6,688 bases of DNA, from the NCBI GenBank assembly GCA_016788945.1, contig JAEUSA010000303.1, positions 1 through 6,688 of the forward strand, read 5' to 3'. Position 1 is the first letter of the stretch, and each line of letters starts with the position of its first letter. The DNA comes from Leptospiraceae bacterium (GTDB taxonomy: Bacteria; Spirochaetota; Leptospiria; Turneriellales; Turneriellaceae). Below are positions 1 through 5,786 of the stretch, one piece after another. Below the pieces are notes generated by a model that was not told the DNA's origin, made no database searches, and was given only the letters and a program-made list of their open reading frames with translations. The translations under genes and the position numbers were made by a program.

Positions 1-19
1 TTTTCAGTTATTGCACAAC

Positions 20-436
20 ATGCAGACCAACCGCATCGACTACGCCGAGGTGCAAGCGGCGGTGCAACGCCTGTCGCTGCCCGAGCGGCATCTGCTGATT
101 GCGCACCAGGGATTCGACTATTTCTATTGTTACCACCGCAAAGGCGATGCATTCCATTTTCTTGCTGAAGACAAGCACCGCGGGCGCGAAATTTACCGTG
201 TGCTCTACGGATTTCCCGCCGTGACCCTTCGCGGCGTGGCATTAAGCACACAGCCCGTCAAATTGACAAAAAACTACACGCTGATCAAAGAAAACGATTT
301 TGGCAAAATCACGTCCAGTCTTTCACCCATGGAAAAAAGGCTGCTGCTGACATTTCGAAATCCCACCAGCGAACGCGATCTGTTTCTGCGGCAACGCGAC
401 GCCGCGCGATCAGACCAGCTTCAAAAGCTTCGGTAA
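20..436 (+). CDS. Hypothetical protein, possibly 5'-truncated by the window edge
   Basis: I do not recognise this protein. From the ATG at 20 it is 138 residues. The frame is open back to the window edge, with a TTG at 11, and neither start has a visible Shine-Dalgarno sequence, so the true start may lie upstream. It is soluble-looking, with no signal peptide or membrane helix. The first half is rich in aromatic residues and His (GFDYFYCYHR) and resembles a small alpha/beta fold. The second half is basic and charged, ending in an Arg/Asp/Gln-rich helix (LFLRQRDAARSDQLQKLR). Its stop lies inside the end of the opposing oxidoreductase gene, giving a 27-bp convergent overlap, which is short enough that both genes can be real. 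The existence of the gene is likely. Its function and start are unknown. Confidence 0.6.
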   Translation: MQTNRIDYAEVQAAVQRLSLPERHLLIAHQGFDYFYCYHRKGDAFHFLAEDKHRGREIYRVLYGFPAVTLRGVALSTQPVKLTKNYTLIKENDFGKITSSLSPMEKRLLLTFRNPTSERDLFLRQRDAARSDQLQKLR

Positions 437-2044
437 ATGCCAGGGCTTCATCAGGTGCGCGCATGTAGCCACACCACCCATCATCGCCCCTGCGATACCC
501 AGTGACGTCGAGTCGGCGCCTGTCAGGTATAGATTTTTAACCGGTGTGTGCACCTGGCACCAGGGTGATGCATCGACGTCGAAACGTTCAGGTACGCAGG
601 CAAGGCCATAGATCGCCCCCTGATCGTGACCTGTCATGTGTTCGGTGGTAATCGGCGTCGAGACCTCGTAGAAATCGACCAGCTCGGCAAAACCTCTGTA
701 GCGTTCGTCGACAAATTGGATTAGCTGTTGTGCCGCCTTCTCTTTCAGCGCCTTATATTCTTCGTCGCGCTTATGCCAGGGCTGATTTTTCCATTTGGCA
801 TATTCGCCGTACGGGGTGAAGGTAATAATCTCAGCCGTATGCGCAACGGCCGACTCCGGTAGGGCAGCCGTGCCCGCGTCGGCCCCGGTGCTTGCATGCC
901 CCCAAGCCTTCGGATCTTTTAATGACGGCGTCGACAGGTACGCCATCGGCGGGCGGCCTCGGCTTACCCAGTTCAGGCGATTTGCATAGGTTTTTTCGTG
1001 ATCCCAATCGTCATAGATCCAATGGTTTTCGCCTTCAAGGCCTAACTTCTTCGGCGTGTCTTTGAGCGCAAGGTAGAGGCTGATGTGCGATACCGGTGGA
1101 TTGCGTTTGTTAAAGTCGAGAATGCGCTCCTTGAAATCGGCTGTCTCTTCTGCTTTGAGAAGTTTGACGTAGGTGTTGTATGCACCCGCGCACGAAACGA
1201 TGACAGGCGCCGAAAAAACGACTTCAGCCTGGTTCTCCCCGCGCAATGGTTTCACCCGCACCCCCGTTGCCCTGCCCTTCTCTACAATGATTTCTTGCAC
1301 TTCGTGGCTGGTGAGCACGGTGCCGCCGCCTGCTTCGACGATCGGCAGAATCGAATCAGCGATCGCCTCAGATGAACCTACGGGGTATGCCGCGCCGTTG
1401 AAAAAATGATTCACCAGAATTGCATGGATACAAAATGCACTTTGCGACGGTGGCAGGCCAAAGTCACCCCACTGGCTCGCGACCAGCGAGCGCAGCTTCG
1501 CGTCGTCAAAGCGCTGCGCGAGGTATTTTTCCGTAGTCATCAGCGCATACGGTACGTCTTTCTTGATAAAGGGGACAATCCACTTGAGCGCAAAGGGCAG
1601 GTTTTTGCCAATTTCGGTGCGTTGAAACCAGATCAGCACGTCCTGAATGTCCTGAAAATATTGCGCAATGTCGTCTTTTTCTTTGGGGAATAATTTTTCT
1701 AAATCAGCGCGGAAATTTTCTACGCCGCTGCGGTGGCCGAATGTCGTATCAGGGTAAACGAATTTGTCGAACACATCGGGCATGCGGTGCCAGTCGAGTT
1801 TACCCTGCGTAATGGTATCAAAGACCGTGCGAATCTGCTCGCCCTTCGCGATCTGGCCGACATAGTGCAGGCCCACGTCCCACACATATTTCTTTTTGCG
1901 CTTAAAGACATGCGTATAACCACCGACCTGCCAGTGGCGTTCGAGAATAAGGCAGCGTTTTTTCTCCCATTGGGTAAGCAGGCTCGCCGCGGCAAGAGTG
2001 CCGATGCCCGAACCGATAAAGATGACGTCGTAATTTGAGTCCAT
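410..2044 (-). CDS. FAD-dependent oxidoreductase, phytoene desaturase / retinol saturase-like
   Basis: This 544-residue protein has the layout of the CrtI / CrtISO / RetSat flavoprotein superfamily. Seen: an N-terminal Rossmann ADP-binding fold (VIFIGSGIGTLAAA, residues 7-20); the acidic residue that ends strand 2 and would bind the FAD ribose (LILERH, Glu35), followed by VGGYTHVF; the family-typical DVGLHYVG at 56-63; TGHDQGAIYG at 471-480; and the C-terminal FAD-closing segment LYLTGADSTSLGIAGAMMGG at about 505-524. Members of the family desaturate, isomerise or saturate polyisoprenoid chains such as carotenoids and retinol at the membrane surface. The substrate here is not evident, and no carotenoid synthesis genes are in view. 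Bacterial members are usually 500-550 residues, so this one is full length. The last Gly of the GxGxxG signature is replaced by Thr16. No clear ribosome binding site precedes the ATG; the start was chosen because the fold begins right after it. Confidence 0.88.
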   Translation of the reverse strand: MDSNYDVIFIGSGIGTLAAASLLTQWEKKRCLILERHWQVGGYTHVFKRKKKYVWDVGLHYVGQIAKGEQIRTVFDTITQGKLDWHRMPDVFDKFVYPDTTFGHRSGVENFRADLEKLFPKEKDDIAQYFQDIQDVLIWFQRTEIGKNLPFALKWIVPFIKKDVPYALMTTEKYLAQRFDDAKLRSLVASQWGDFGLPPSQSAFCIHAILVNHFFNGAAYPVGSSEAIADSILPIVEAGGGTVLTSHEVQEIIVEKGRATGVRVKPLRGENQAEVVFSAPVIVSCAGAYNTYVKLLKAEETADFKERILDFNKRNPPVSHISLYLALKDTPKKLGLEGENHWIYDDWDHEKTYANRLNWVSRGRPPMAYLSTPSLKDPKAWGHASTGADAGTAALPESAVAHTAEIITFTPYGEYAKWKNQPWHKRDEEYKALKEKAAQQLIQFVDERYRGFAELVDFYEVSTPITTEHMTGHDQGAIYGLACVPERFDVDASPWCQVHTPVKNLYLTGADSTSLGIAGAMMGGVATCAHLMKPWHLPKLLKLV

Positions 2045-2157
2045 ACGGCAGCCGGTAAGGCACGGATGGCTTGGCGAGGATTAATGGATCTTTACAAACA
2101 ACCCCAACGATGAGCTTGAACACAATTGTAGAAGAGGGAACAAAGCGGCCAAATTAA

Positions 2158-2181
2158 CGGACATTTTACCGGACAAAAAGA
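2158..2181 (+). repeat. 12-bp iterated CGGACA motif, cluster 1 (two units)
   Basis: Two units start with CGGACA at 2158 and 2170, exactly 12 bp apart, each followed by an A/T-only tetramer (TTTT, AAAA). They share sequence and period with the three units next to the fic start. The cluster lies between the divergent oxidoreductase and fic genes. It is most likely a protein-binding site; the binder is inferred, not shown. Confidence 0.7.
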
Positions 2182-2211
2182 ATATAAAAAAGTAGAAAAA
2201 AGTAGAAAAAA
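2175..2211 (+). promoter_or_regulatory. Phased A-tracts, probable intrinsically curved DNA
   Basis: Three A6 tracts start at 2186, 2196 and 2206 within a 10-bp direct repeat (AAAAAAGTAG), and an A5 tract at 2175-2179 precedes them by about one helical turn. A-tracts repeated at about 10-bp intervals are the classic sequence signature of intrinsic DNA bending. The block lies between the two CGGACA clusters and could bring them together. No convincing -10/-35 pair could be assigned here, although a TATAAA lies at 2183-2188. Confidence 0.6.
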
Positions 2212-2221
2212 TATCGATATT
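2210..2221. repeat. Perfect 12-bp palindrome AATATCGATATT
   Basis: The 12 bases are fully self-complementary and sit directly after the A-tracts, between the two CGGACA clusters. The palindrome may be a dimeric protein site, or a chance result of local A/T richness. No matching second copy was seen in the window. Confidence 0.4.
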
Positions 2222-2246
2222 GAAGACAAAATGACTCTCTCTTTTG

Positions 2247-2276
2247 CGGACAAAATACCGGACATTTTTGCGGACA
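2247..2276 (+). repeat. 12-bp iterated CGGACA motif, cluster 2 (three units)
   Basis: CGGACA occurs at 2247, 2259 and 2271, exactly 12 bp apart, each followed by an A/T-rich tetramer; the third unit ends 1 bp before the ATG at 2278. Alternating units are preceded by G, C, G. The first unit here begins 77 bp after the last unit of cluster 1, which is not a multiple of 12. An operator for control of fic is the simplest reading: a protein bound here would block initiation of transcription or translation. Confidence 0.7.
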
Positions 2277-2277
2277 A

Positions 2278-3486
2278 ATGATAGTACCATACAAAGAAGA
2301 GCATACCTCTCTCATGGAGCCGATGCTTATTCCCGTACAATCGGTTCACTACTCTCAACTCGCAGACTTAGCATTTGAGCTCACTCGCTTAGCAACCGGA
2401 TTTCAAGAGAGCCTACCCGAATCGGCGCGCCTGAGTCTCGTGGAAGCGGTACGCGGAATGAATTGTTATTACAGCAACCTCATCGAAGGTCATGATACGC
2501 ATCCGATCTCGATCGAAAATGCTTTGAAAAAGAAATTCAGTAAAGAAAGCAAGCAGCGAAATTTACAACTGGAAGCCAAAGCGCATATTGCGGTACAGCA
2601 ATGGCTGGATGAAGGTTGCATAAGCCCCGTGGAAACCACGGTGGCAGCGATCACGGAAATCCATCGGCGGTTTTGTGAGTTATTGCCGGCCGACCTATTG
2701 AAGGTCGAAGATCGGGATACGAAACAGTCTTTTGAAGTCGTTCCGGGGAAATTCCGTGATAGGCCGGTAGTCGTTGGCGAGCATCTGCCCATTTCGCCCG
2801 CGCAAATCCCAACCTTCCTTAACAGATTCGAGCAGGTCTATTCAAGCTTGGGGGCTGCGCAAGGTATCATTGCCACCGCGGCCGCACATCATCGCCTGTT
2901 GTGGATTCACCCCTTTCTTGACGGTAATGGACGAGTCGCGAGACTCATGTCCCACGCAAGCCTCATGCGCCACCTTAAAAGTAACGCGCTCTGGTCCGTA
3001 GCGCGCGGGCTGGCACGCAAGGTCGATACCTACAAGCAACTGCTCGCGGAATGCGACCAACAACGCCGCGGCGACCTGGACGGACGCGGAAATCTTAGTG
3101 AAGAAAATCTCGTAAGATTGACTCAATTCTTCTTAGAGACATGCATCGATCAGGTTCAATTTATGCAAGATTTGATGAGACCTGATTCGCTCAGAAACCG
3201 AATTTTGGTTTGGACGAATGAAGAAATCCAGGCAGGGCGTTTGTCGGACAAAGCAGCGCGCCTCTTTGAGGCTATGCTTTACCGCGGTAAACTGTCGCGC
3301 AGCGAAGCTGTAGAAGTACTCAACGTCAGCGAACGTCATGCTCGCCGCATTATGGGGGAGATCGAAGATACAGGGGCTATCCGTTCTGCGGGTCCCCGAG
3401 AGCCATTCACCTTATGCTTTCCGTATAAATTGGCGATACGCTGGTTACCGGGACTTTATCCTGAAATGAAAAAGCCTGTCGAATAA
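2278..3486 (+). CDS. fic: Class II Fic-domain protein (adenylyltransferase type) with C-terminal winged HTH
   Basis: This 402-residue Fic protein appears catalytically complete. Seen: the inhibitory helix motif [S/T]xxxE[G/N] as SNLIEG (Ser66, Glu70, Gly71), N-terminal to the core, which defines class II; a flap region with PGKFRDRPVVVG at about 156-167; and the active-site motif HPFLDGNGRVAR at 211-222, with catalytic His211, metal-binding Asp215, the GNGR phosphate loop and Arg222. Residues about 325-370 (SRSEAVEVLNVSERHARRIM) form a winged helix-turn-helix. Known for the family: transfer of AMP from ATP to target hydroxyls, relieved or reversed through the inhibitory Glu. The target is unknown here. 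No antitoxin gene accompanies it, as expected when the inhibitory helix is built in. The ATG at 2278 abuts an operator-like repeat and has no Shine-Dalgarno sequence; in-frame ATGs at 2314 and 2323 are alternatives that keep every motif. A role for the HTH in autoregulation is inference. Confidence 0.92.
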   Translation: MIVPYKEEHTSLMEPMLIPVQSVHYSQLADLAFELTRLATGFQESLPESARLSLVEAVRGMNCYYSNLIEGHDTHPISIENALKKKFSKESKQRNLQLEAKAHIAVQQWLDEGCISPVETTVAAITEIHRRFCELLPADLLKVEDRDTKQSFEVVPGKFRDRPVVVGEHLPISPAQIPTFLNRFEQVYSSLGAAQGIIATAAAHHRLLWIHPFLDGNGRVARLMSHASLMRHLKSNALWSVARGLARKVDTYKQLLAECDQQRRGDLDGRGNLSEENLVRLTQFFLETCIDQVQFMQDLMRPDSLRNRILVWTNEEIQAGRLSDKAARLFEAMLYRGKLSRSEAVEVLNVSERHARRIMGEIEDTGAIRSAGPREPFTLCFPYKLAIRWLPGLYPEMKKPVE

Positions 3487-3487
3487 T

Positions 3488-3520
3488 CAAACCCGATACA
3501 TTACCGCTTGATCGGGTTTG
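3488..3520. terminator. Inverted repeat between convergent genes, possible bidirectional terminator
   Basis: A perfect 10-bp stem, CAAACCCGAT (3488-3497) and ATCGGGTTTG (3511-3520), encloses a 13-base loop. It sits right after the fic stop, and its right arm lies inside the last codons of the opposing gene. Position favours a shared terminator. There is no clear T-run on the plus side and only ATTATT on the minus side, so efficiency as an intrinsic terminator is doubtful. Confidence 0.45.
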
Positions 3521-4553
3521 CTCCGTAATCGACCCGATACTCACGCACTTCGAGACCTAAGAATTCAGACAACCTCTTTTTGTCCGAGGCAATCGTTTCA
3601 TCGACCGGAACAACACTGATCACACCGACGTTTTGGCATGGATTCGCTGCCGCATTATCGGCCTTATCGTATCCCGTCTTGTTCCACACAGAAACTACCG
3701 GCGTAATGCCGACACGGCCCGAATTGTGCAGAACAAGAAAACGCGCGAGCGCGCCTTTGTGGACGTTGATACGAAAGCTGTCTGCGTCATCAAGATGACG
3801 ACCGAACGCGCCCTTGTAGCTGATACCGACAGAATATACGATAAAAGATTTTTTTACTGTATCTTTATCCCACTTTATTCTGCCCTCGGCGCAGGCAATT
3901 TCGGGCAATGGCTTATCAAAGTTCCACCACGTATTGAGGGCATCGATCTGGTAACGCCTTGTACCTACGGTAAACGTACCACCTTCGAGCGACTGGTTAT
4001 GCCCATGGCGCTTCCATTGCAGATTGGTGTCGTGGCGGTATACCCAGAACTCGTCTCCCGGGACAATATTGGGAAATTCGATGCCGATCTTTTTTCCGGG
4101 GGCGAGTTCGACCTGCTGATCGCCGGTCGCCGCATCGACACGGAACATACCTGCAGACTGAAAAAATTCCCGCTGGCCTTTGTCGTTGAAATATGTCAGG
4201 TCGACACCTGAGCCGACAAAATCGAGCGGATCAATCACTTCGCGCACCCGCAGCGTCACCCGACCGGCAACCGGGCGCCCCTTAGCATCGACGAAAGCAT
4301 TGACCGGAATCGTAAGCCGCGTACCGCGTTCGGCGGCAATCTGGTTGGGTTGCGTGGGTTCAATCTCAAAAACGCTTAGAGGCGGCGCGAGCGCTTTTTT
4401 GATGATGCCATATTTACTCTGTGCGGCACTGCTTTTTCCTTTTTTACCCTCGGGCAGATAATGGTATTTCTTCTTCTCTTCCCATTCTGCACCTAACAAA
4501 AAAACGGCAAGTGCCGACAAAAATACGAAGGTGCAGATTCTTTTCTTTGCCAT
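3501..4553 (-). CDS. Secreted protein of unknown function with a beta-rich N-terminal module
   Basis: This is a 350-residue exported protein. It begins with a basic stretch and a hydrophobic core (residues 8-21) ending LLGAEW, a plausible signal peptidase I site after Ala22; no Cys follows, so it is not a lipoprotein. A charged linker (Lys/Glu-rich, 25-45) leads to a module at about 62-160. There, GTRLTIPVNAFVDAKGRPVA, RVTLRVREVIDPLDFV and QSAGMFRVDA resemble a beta-sandwich pattern I associate with large secreted proteins of Bacteroidetes and relatives (an initial TIP.NAFVD, then 'sgGmf'). The remainder (170-350) is unrecognised and contains only two cysteines (221 and 306), a possible disulfide. 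The gene is divergent from the 7TM-AraC regulator, with 107 bp between their starts, so it may be a target of it. It has no clear Shine-Dalgarno sequence. Location in the periplasm or on the surface is inferred. Confidence 0.8.
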   Translation of the reverse strand: MAKKRICTFVFLSALAVFLLGAEWEEKKKYHYLPEGKKGKSSAAQSKYGIIKKALAPPLSVFEIEPTQPNQIAAERGTRLTIPVNAFVDAKGRPVAGRVTLRVREVIDPLDFVGSGVDLTYFNDKGQREFFQSAGMFRVDAATGDQQVELAPGKKIGIEFPNIVPGDEFWVYRHDTNLQWKRHGHNQSLEGGTFTVGTRRYQIDALNTWWNFDKPLPEIACAEGRIKWDKDTVKKSFIVYSVGISYKGAFGRHLDDADSFRINVHKGALARFLVLHNSGRVGITPVVSVWNKTGYDKADNAAANPCQNVGVISVVPVDETIASDKKRLSEFLGLEVREYRVDYGANPIKR

Positions 4554-4598
4554 GCCGAACGCAGTGTTGCCGGTCGCCGCCAGTCAGTCAATGCTTTC

Positions 4599-4610
4599 GG
4601 GGTGTACCCC
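4599..4610. promoter_or_regulatory. Dyad GGGGTgtACCCC in the divergent control region
   Basis: Five-base arms GGGGT and ACCCC flank a 2-bp spacer, midway between the divergent starts at 4553 and 4661. The sequence is much more symmetric than its surroundings and is a candidate operator for either gene. It could also form a short cruciform or hairpin; function is not shown. Confidence 0.35.
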
Positions 4611-4617
4611 CCTTTTA

Positions 4618-4628
4618 GATTGACAATC
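4618..4628 (+). promoter_or_regulatory. Dyad GATTGaCAATC containing a consensus -35 hexamer
   Basis: A perfect 5+1+5 inverted repeat contains TTGACA (4620-4625), an exact sigma70 -35 element in the direction of the AraC-type gene. No good -10 follows at 16-18 bp, so this may be an activator-dependent promoter or simply an operator. Overlap of dyad and -35 would fit repression. Confidence 0.35.
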
Positions 4629-4633
4629 CAGTC

Positions 4634-4653
4634 CTCCGCAAATTGTCGCGGAG
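4634..4653 (+). promoter_or_regulatory. Hairpin that would sequester the ribosome binding site of the AraC-type gene
   Basis: CTCCGC (4634-4639) pairs perfectly with GCGGAG (4648-4653) across an 8-base loop. The right arm contains the Shine-Dalgarno GGAG (4650-4653), placed 7 bases before the ATG at 4661. This spacing makes 4661 the preferred start over the TTG at 4643, which falls in the hairpin loop. If the transcript starts upstream of 4634, the fold would hide the ribosome site; regulation by it is inference. Confidence 0.45.
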
Positions 4654-4660
4654 CGTAACA

Positions 4661-5704
4661 ATGCAACAGATTCTGCTCACATCGAACATTGCTCTGCTGA
4701 CGGCTCTCGCGCTGAGACTCATACCGGCATTAAAGACCCGGCGCGGTTGGTATGCAATGGGGCTTATCACCAGCAGCATTGCCTATTTTGTCAGCTGGTA
4801 TCTGAGCGATGCCGTAATCGATCGCCCCTTGCGGGCGGCGTTGCTGTTTTTCGTTATCGGGCAACCGGTCTTCTTCTGGCTAACGGCAAACGCCCTCTTC
4901 GACGACCGCTTTCGCCTGCGCTGGTGGCACTACCTGCTGATCGCCGGCAAATTTATCCTCGCAGCATTATTGTCTGCGGGTAAGCCAATACCCAATATCT
5001 TCCGGCCATTTGATCCGGCGGATCTACCCCGTATCTTACCCAATTTTTTCTACACGCTGGCTTTTGTCTTTCACGCAATGGCAACCATCTTGCGCACCAA
5101 CCGCAGCGATCTCGTCGAGCCACGCCGGCGTTTGCGCGGTATGGTGCTGATTGTGACCGGCCTGCTGATCGTCCAGGCTCTGATCTCCGCCGCTGTGTTG
5201 CGTCCCCTCGGTTTCGGCGCCGTGTCTGACGGCATTTCGCTCATTCTGATTAATTGTGCAACGCTGGCGAGCGTCGCCTGGGGCGGTTCTCACTGGCAGG
5301 CACTTTTCCCTGCCCCTGAAAAAAACCCAGCCCCCAGCGAAGCCGACCCGCTGGCGATGCAGAAGGCTGTGGCTGCCATGGAAAAAGATGAACTGTTTCG
5401 CACCGAAGGTCTCACCGTAACGGCGCTTGCCGAAAAACTCGGTTTGCAAGAATACAAATTGCGGCGGGCCATCAATGGCGGTCTCGGCTACCGGAATTTT
5501 AACGAATACCTGAATTTTTACCGCATGCGCGCTGCGAAAAAGTTTCTCGAAGATCCGCAAAAACGCGACTATCCGTTGATCCACCTCGCACTCGATTTAG
5601 GCTACCCGTCGCCCGCACCGTTCAACCGCGCTTTTAAAGAGGCAACCGGTATGGCACCGGGTGAATACCGCCGCAACCAGTTGGTCGCCGCCGATTCAAC
5701 CTGA
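4661..5704 (+). CDS. Membrane-anchored AraC-family transcriptional regulator (7TM-HTH)
   Basis: This is a 347-residue hybrid regulator. The N-terminal half is hydrophobic, with about seven predicted membrane helices (roughly 3-23, 31-49, 58-78, 90-106, 127-146, 160-180, 187-207). A Pro/Ala-rich linker (217-232) follows, then a complete AraC DNA-binding domain. Its first helix-turn-helix is at about 251-271 (LTVTALAEKLGLQEYKLRRAI). The second, with the family signature LDLGYPSPAPFNRAFKEATG and MAPGEYR, lies at 311-337. Such proteins act as one-component sensors: a membrane or periplasmic cue is passed directly to DNA binding at the inner face of the membrane. The ligand is unknown. The start at 4661 is set by a GGAG seven bases upstream. 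The gene is divergent from a secreted protein gene and followed 82 bp later by a lipoprotein gene, so envelope genes are the natural candidate targets. Confidence 0.9.
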   Translation: MQQILLTSNIALLTALALRLIPALKTRRGWYAMGLITSSIAYFVSWYLSDAVIDRPLRAALLFFVIGQPVFFWLTANALFDDRFRLRWWHYLLIAGKFILAALLSAGKPIPNIFRPFDPADLPRILPNFFYTLAFVFHAMATILRTNRSDLVEPRRRLRGMVLIVTGLLIVQALISAAVLRPLGFGAVSDGISLILINCATLASVAWGGSHWQALFPAPEKNPAPSEADPLAMQKAVAAMEKDELFRTEGLTVTALAEKLGLQEYKLRRAINGGLGYRNFNEYLNFYRMRAAKKFLEDPQKRDYPLIHLALDLGYPSPAPFNRAFKEATGMAPGEYRRNQLVAADST

Positions 5705-5730
5705 GAAAACACTCGTTTTTTTGGCATCGC

Positions 5731-5761
5731 ACACCGTTAGAATGCATTTAACAGTGTTAGA
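5731..5761. promoter_or_regulatory. Dyad and 20-bp-spaced GTTAGA direct repeats before the lipoprotein gene
   Basis: ACACcGTTA (5731-5739) and TAACaGTGT (5749-5757) form an inverted repeat with one mismatch. The same stretch holds direct repeats GTTAGA at 5736-5741 and 5756-5761, spaced 20 bp, close to two helical turns, which is a spacing AraC-type proteins favour. TAGAAT (5738-5743) is a fair -10 hexamer but lacks a good -35. It may be the operator/promoter of the lipoprotein gene or a weak terminator for the regulator gene. Confidence 0.3.
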
Positions 5762-5786
5762 CTTTTCAACAAAACGGATTCCAGAC

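Noticed and set aside
1733..2038. Plus-strand open frames of about 100 codons inside the oxidoreductase gene
   Set aside because: Shadow frames of a strongly supported gene; no motifs or ribosome binding sites.
2158..2276. CRISPR array
   Set aside because: Units are only 12 bp and contiguous, with no unique spacers of regular length; no cas genes.
2092..2358. Minus-strand open frames across the repeat region giving a four-residue periodic peptide (LSAK MSGI LSAK)
   Set aside because: The 12-bp repeat equals four codons, so any open frame through it is periodic; low-complexity Phe/Ser-rich sequence, no start signal, overlaps the fic start.
3240..3252. TTTGTC-G-GACAAA dyad inside the fic gene containing another CGGACA
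   Set aside because: Single copy inside coding sequence with no 12-bp partner; a 6-base match is expected a few times by chance in the window.
3633..4211. 192-codon plus-strand frame opposite the secreted protein gene
   Set aside because: Composition and lack of any domain fit an antisense shadow; the minus-strand frame has a signal peptide and coherent beta-rich modules.
4643..4660. TTG at 4643 as start of the AraC-type gene
   Set aside because: It lies in the loop of the hairpin with no upstream ribosome site, whereas ATG 4661 has GGAG at ideal distance.
5036..5584. 182-codon minus-strand frame opposite the AraC-type gene
   Set aside because: Overlaps the well-supported 7TM-AraC coding region and has no recognisable features.
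5661..5786. Upstream extension of the lipoprotein frame to an ATG at 5661
   Set aside because: It would overlap the regulator's end and bury the signal peptide behind 42 residues; the lipoprotein signal starts naturally at 5787.
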